From Bacteroidales bacterium (GTDB lineage: Bacteria; Bacteroidota; Bacteroidia; Bacteroidales; Porphyromonadaceae), in contig SFHG01000030.1 in NCBI GenBank assembly GCA_004555765.1, positions 1 through 19,234 on the forward strand: a stretch of 19,234 nucleotides of DNA, given 5' to 3'. Made by a program: the position numbers and the translations under genes. Below are positions 16,044 through 19,234 of the stretch, one piece after another; positions within the stretch are counted from its first letter, which is position 1; each line of letters opens with the position of its first letter. A model generated the notes under the pieces. The model was not told the DNA's origin. It saw only the letters and a program-made list of their open reading frames with translations, and searched no databases.

Positions 16044-16148
16044 AACTCAAGCGAGGGATATAGTTAAAAGAAAAGGGGACATATTTCCGTTCAGACAAAA
16101 CAAGCACGTATAGCCATAATAAGACCAAGACCGTTACACTGTCGCACA

Positions 16149-16156
16149 CAAATGTA
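16149..16156 (-). promoter_or_regulatory. Candidate -7 promoter element of the hydrolase gene
   Basis: The minus strand reads TACATTTG, an exact TAnnTTTG match about 105 bases before the hydrolase start. No good -33 TTTG is visible at the usual distance. Confidence 0.45.
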
Positions 16157-16212
16157 ACCCATTTATCCGACTTTTCTCCCGACAGAACTGCGAACCTTTC
16201 GTATCCGTTACT

Positions 16213-16388
16213 GCGTACATCTTATAGCCGTAGCGAGGCTCTTCATACATCCAAGCATTATTCCGGTTGAATACAGCTCAAACGCGTGTATCTTATAGCC
16301 GTAGCGAAGCTCTTCATACATACAAGCATTATTCTGGTTGAATACAGCTCAAACGCGTGTATCTTATAGCCGTAGCGAGGCTCTTCAT
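16213..16388. repeat. 71-bp tandem repeat, about 2.5 copies
   Basis: Copies begin at 16213, 16284 and 16355; the third ends after about 34 bases. Copies 1 and 2 differ at only a few positions. Each unit contains CTTATAGCCGTAGCGA and a possible AGCC/GGCT stem. The repeat fills the gap between the divergent hydrolase and cas3 genes and codes for nothing I can recognise. Confidence 0.9.
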
Positions 16389-16668
16389 TCATAATGACCC
16401 AGAGACGGCTTCAGCATCAATCCCAGGACTTCTCTTCTCGAGCGTCCTCTGATATTCCGCTTCTTCCGCTTTCTCTTCCTCTTCTTCTTCCTCCGTCCGA
16501 GAGTTCTTCCCGTAGCCCGCCACTTTCTATATTTGTCCCTCCGCCGTGCAAGGATCTCGAAAAGGCACTAATTTTTCTTTTAATTTATTGCTGTGATGTG
16601 TGGTCTTTAGGAATATTGTTGGTAACTTGGGCGTGGAAATACCACTATCATTTATTTGTAAGCATAAT
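16389..16668. other. Region between the tandem repeats and cas3
   Basis: About 280 bases without a gene I can support. A nearly pure pyrimidine tract on the plus strand (about 16459-16500) would read as a lysine/arginine-rich or glutamate-rich peptide on the minus strand, but those frames lack a plausible start and look like simple sequence. The final 100 bases are AT-rich, as expected for the cas3 promoter region. Confidence 0.5.
16528..16535 (+). promoter_or_regulatory. Candidate -7 promoter element of the cas3 operon
   Basis: The plus strand reads TATATTTG, an exact TAnnTTTG match, 133 bases before the cas3 ATG. There is no clear -33 TTTG. A weaker TAACTTGG lies closer, at 16623-16630. 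Confidence 0.4.
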
Positions 16669-18918
16669 ATGATACTCGCCCACCGGAACCTATCCGTCAC
16701 GCCCCATGAACACCTCCTTACTGCACACAGTGAGATGGTCGCAAGGTTGTGTGTTGGATTTGCAGCTGAAATAGGCTCGGAGTATGCCGGTGTCGGTTAT
16801 CTATTGGGGTTGCTTCACGATTTTGGCAAACTCCAGCCGGATTTTCAAAGATACTTGAATGCCGTGACCTCAGAGCCACCAACGCCGGCAGCCAAGGCAC
16901 CTCATGCAGCTTTGGGCGCCTATTATGCGGGGAACTTGACAAACCTATCGGAAGGAGCAAGGAGACTATGCCGATACATTATAGCCGGACATCATAGAGG
17001 TCTGTACAATTACGCGGACTTGCAGAATGCACTTTTGCCGAGAAATGTCCATAAAATCCGTAACTGCAAGCCTTCCTCCGGGTTTGAAGAGAAAGTGTCC
17101 GAGGTTGTCTCAACTCTTTGCCAACCTATCAAACTGTCTGCATTGCACACACGTATGCTCTTCTCTGCACTTGTGGATGCCGACTTTCTCGATACCGAAA
17201 GTTTTATGAATGGAAGCCGGAGTGAGAACAGACAGAGTTATGCTTTGACTGCCGATATGACTTCGTTGGAGGATAGATTGAATTCTTTTACGCAGACCTT
17301 TAGTAAGGAAGGTGAGGTAAATGGCGCCAGGGCAAGGTTTTTGAGTCAAGCCATACACTCCGGAGAAGAGGCTGAGGAAGGAGTGATTTACACGCTCAAT
17401 CTGCCTACAGGAGCCGGCAAAACCGTTACCTCGATGGCTTGGGCTCTAAAGTGTGCAAGGCGACTTCAACACAGGCGGATCATATACGTTATTCCCTATA
17501 CATCCATTATCACACAGACGGCGAGTGTTTTTAGAAAGATCTTTGGTGATGATGCCGTGTTGGAACACCACTCCGACATCAATATAGAAGAAGATAATGA
17601 AGAAGCGTATACAAGGGTGAAATTGCTCTCCGAGAACTGGGATATCCCGATTGTGGTTACGACAAATGTGCAGTTCTTCGAGTCTCTTTTTTCCCACAAG
17701 GTCTCTAAGTGTCGCAAACTGCATAACATCTGTAATTCGGTCGTGGTCTTCGATGAGGTCCAGATGTTTCCGATAGAGTACCTTAACCCTATCTTGCGCA
17801 CGATTGATCAGTTGGGGAGGGACTTCAAGTGTTCTATTTTACTGTCCTCAGCGACGCAGCCTCCTTTTGACCAAGGGCTCAAGCAGAAATTTAGTCTACA
17901 AGAGGGGATTTATGCGCTTACAGCCCCTACGCGAGAGGTCGTACCTTATGACAAAGAAGACTTTGGACACTTCGATGGTAGAGTGGAGTGGAGCGCGCGA
18001 AAAGAAGAGCTTTCGTTGGAGATTCTTGCAGGCCGACTTTCGAAATGTACCCAAGTCCTTTGTGTCGTCAATAGCCGAAGGGATGCTGCCTTGGTTTACG
18101 AAGAGACTAAGAAGAGAGCAGTTGGCGGCACATCTGTGATCCATCTTTCCCGTATGATGTGTTCGGCTCATCTTGCTGACCGATTGGATGAGATTCGGCG
18201 GCACTTGTCGGTAGGCGACCGCCTTGTTGTAATCAGTACACAGTTGATAGAGGCGGGTGTTGATTTGGATTTCCCGGTGGTCTACAGAGCCTATGCGGGG
18301 ATTGATTCAATCATCCAAGCGGGAGGTAGGTGCAATCGAGAGGGCAAACGGGACAAGAAAGGACAACTCTTTGTCTTTAGCCTCAATGACGCCGGTAGGG
18401 TCTCTAATGGGATAAAGAAAGCACAGTATGCGACAGATGATACTTTGAGAGATCAAGAAGAGAGCAGTGATATGCCCTCTCGGGAAATGATTACTGCGTA
18501 CTACGAGAAGTATTACAATCAGTACGGTAATGGGGACGAGAAAGGGGTATGCAAGCTACTCTGGAATAGGGATGAAGAATGGGACTTTGAAGATGCAAGC
18601 CGGGCTTTTAGGCTGATTGACGATAGCGGGTCTGTAGACGTTTATGTGCCTTATGGAGAAGAAGGAAAGCGTTTAACGAATGAAGTCCTTAAGACACAGA
18701 GATTGGACAGGATCGGCAGGAGAAGACTGCAGAGATACCGTGTGGGACTTAGGGAGAAAGACTTCAAGAAACTCGCTGACGGCGGTATGATAGAGCGTGT
18801 GGAGCTGTGGGCAGACCCCAATCAAGCACTTTACGTTCTACGTGATCCCATAGCATACACGGAGGAGGTGGGGATAAAAAGTAGTAATCATTGGCAGACA
18901 GATACACTTATAGTATAG
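16669..18918 (+). CDS. cas3: CRISPR-associated helicase/nuclease Cas3 (type I-C)
   Basis: Cas3 is recruited by the crRNA-guided Cascade complex and unwinds and degrades target DNA. From ATG 16669 the protein has 749 aa. The N-terminal HD nuclease domain shows H20, the paired H50-D51 in GLLHDFGKLQPDF, H79, H108-H109 in AGHHRG and D170. The SF2 helicase core follows: Walker A LPTGAGKT (245-252), Walker B DEVQ (362-365), motif III SSATQP (393-398), motif V STQLIEAGVDLDFP (523-536) and motif VI QAGGRCNREG (550-559). All motifs are intact, so an active enzyme is expected. The open frame extends to 16600, but the extra 23 residues do not resemble Cas3 and MILAHRN fits better. cas5c starts six bases after its stop. 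The neighbouring spacer-acquisition genes run the opposite way, which is unusual. Confidence 0.95.
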   Translation: MILAHRNLSVTPHEHLLTAHSEMVARLCVGFAAEIGSEYAGVGYLLGLLHDFGKLQPDFQRYLNAVTSEPPTPAAKAPHAALGAYYAGNLTNLSEGARRLCRYIIAGHHRGLYNYADLQNALLPRNVHKIRNCKPSSGFEEKVSEVVSTLCQPIKLSALHTRMLFSALVDADFLDTESFMNGSRSENRQSYALTADMTSLEDRLNSFTQTFSKEGEVNGARARFLSQAIHSGEEAEEGVIYTLNLPTGAGKTVTSMAWALKCARRLQHRRIIYVIPYTSIITQTASVFRKIFGDDAVLEHHSDINIEEDNEEAYTRVKLLSENWDIPIVVTTNVQFFESLFSHKVSKCRKLHNICNSVVVFDEVQMFPIEYLNPILRTIDQLGRDFKCSILLSSATQPPFDQGLKQKFSLQEGIYALTAPTREVVPYDKEDFGHFDGRVEWSARKEELSLEILAGRLSKCTQVLCVVNSRRDAALVYEETKKRAVGGTSVIHLSRMMCSAHLADRLDEIRRHLSVGDRLVVISTQLIEAGVDLDFPVVYRAYAGIDSIIQAGGRCNREGKRDKKGQLFVFSLNDAGRVSNGIKKAQYATDDTLRDQEESSDMPSREMITAYYEKYYNQYGNGDEKGVCKLLWNRDEEWDFEDASRAFRLIDDSGSVDVYVPYGEEGKRLTNEVLKTQRLDRIGRRRLQRYRVGLREKDFKKLADGGMIERVELWADPNQALYVLRDPIAYTEEVGIKSSNHWQTDTLIV

Positions 18919-18924
18919 ACCGAT

Positions 18925-19234
18925 ATGAATCAAGAATACCGAGACAAAGAGTATTGCATTGAGGTACGAGGAGATTTTGCCTGTTTCACGCGTCCGGAGA
19001 TGAAAGTAGAGCGGGTGAGCTACGATGTCATGACGCCCTCTGCCGCGCGGGGCCTGCTGGAGGCCGTGTATTGGAAGCCCAGCATTTGCTGGGTGGTGGA
19101 CAAAATCCACGTCCTGCGGCCCATTGTTTTTGATAATGTGCGACGTAACGAGGTGGCCGACAAAATCCCTCCTGGCACGGTGAGTTCCGCCATGAAGGAC
19201 GGGGCCACGCCCCTGCGGCTTTTTGTGGAGGACA
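18925..19234 (+). CDS. cas5c: CRISPR-associated protein Cas5c (Cas5d), 5' part only
   Basis: The first 103 codons of cas5c, cut off by the window edge. In type I-C this protein cuts the repeat of the pre-crRNA (the job of Cas6 elsewhere), keeps the 5' handle, and is part of Cascade. It begins MNQEYRDKEYCIEVRGDFAC, then FTRPEMKVERVSYDVMTPSA (about 21-40), which is the family's N-terminal RRM-like block, and AARGLLEAVYWKPSICW (40-56). It starts six bases after cas3, matching the I-C order cas3-cas5-cas8c-cas7. Base composition changes inside the gene: from about 19030 codons become strongly G/C-ending, unlike cas3 and the first 35 codons. Confidence 0.93.
   Translation, partial: MNQEYRDKEYCIEVRGDFACFTRPEMKVERVSYDVMTPSAARGLLEAVYWKPSICWVVDKIHVLRPIVFDNVRRNEVADKIPPGTVSSAMKDGATPLRLFVED

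Overview
The window looks like a chromosomal segment of a Bacteroidota (Bacteroidetes) bacterium, most likely Porphyromonas or a close relative. This is inferred from the protein families (Bacteroidetes-style LptF/LptG permease, RibBA, HolA, a secreted GH95 glycosidase), from many TAnnTTTG boxes (the -7 element of Bacteroidetes promoters) and from the moderate G+C content. Gene content alone does not settle the species.

Left part (256-8578), all on the minus strand. In transcription order it holds an LptF/LptG-family permease, bifunctional RibBA, a two-gene (split) chromate transporter, a secreted GH95 alpha-L-fucosidase-type enzyme, and DNA polymerase III delta (holA). ribBA-chrA-chrA is tightly packed, with 6-nt and 1-nt gaps, and reads as one operon. 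GH95 and holA are 16 nt apart.

Middle and right part (8900-19234): a type I-C CRISPR-Cas locus in an unusual split layout. On the minus strand, cas4-cas1-cas2 (14301 to 12305) feeds into a leader (12304-11747) and a 42-repeat, 41-spacer array (11746-8996). The array is transcribed leftward and is followed by a strong intrinsic terminator (8903-8953). On the plus strand, cas3 (16669-18918) and the start of cas5c (18925 to the window edge) head out of the window; cas8c and cas7 are expected beyond it. The adaptation and interference modules are therefore divergent. Between them lie a secreted alpha/beta hydrolase gene and repeat-rich intergenic DNA: an 86-bp inverted-repeat element, three 22-bp iterons with TGACGTCA cores, and 2.5 copies of a 71-bp tandem repeat.

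How it works together: Cas4-Cas1-Cas2 select and integrate new spacers at the leader end (near 11746). The transcript is processed within the repeat by Cas5c (known for type I-C) to give crRNAs with the 11-nt handle seen here. Cascade (Cas5c-Cas8c-Cas7) then recruits Cas3. The strongest curiosities are a nearly duplicated spacer pair with one shared boundary, a TAnnTTTG box touching the first repeat, a spacer that carries a near-complete Bacteroidetes promoter pointing along the array, and a possible operator and hairpin leader upstream of cas4. I see no tRNA, rRNA or insertion sequence transposase.
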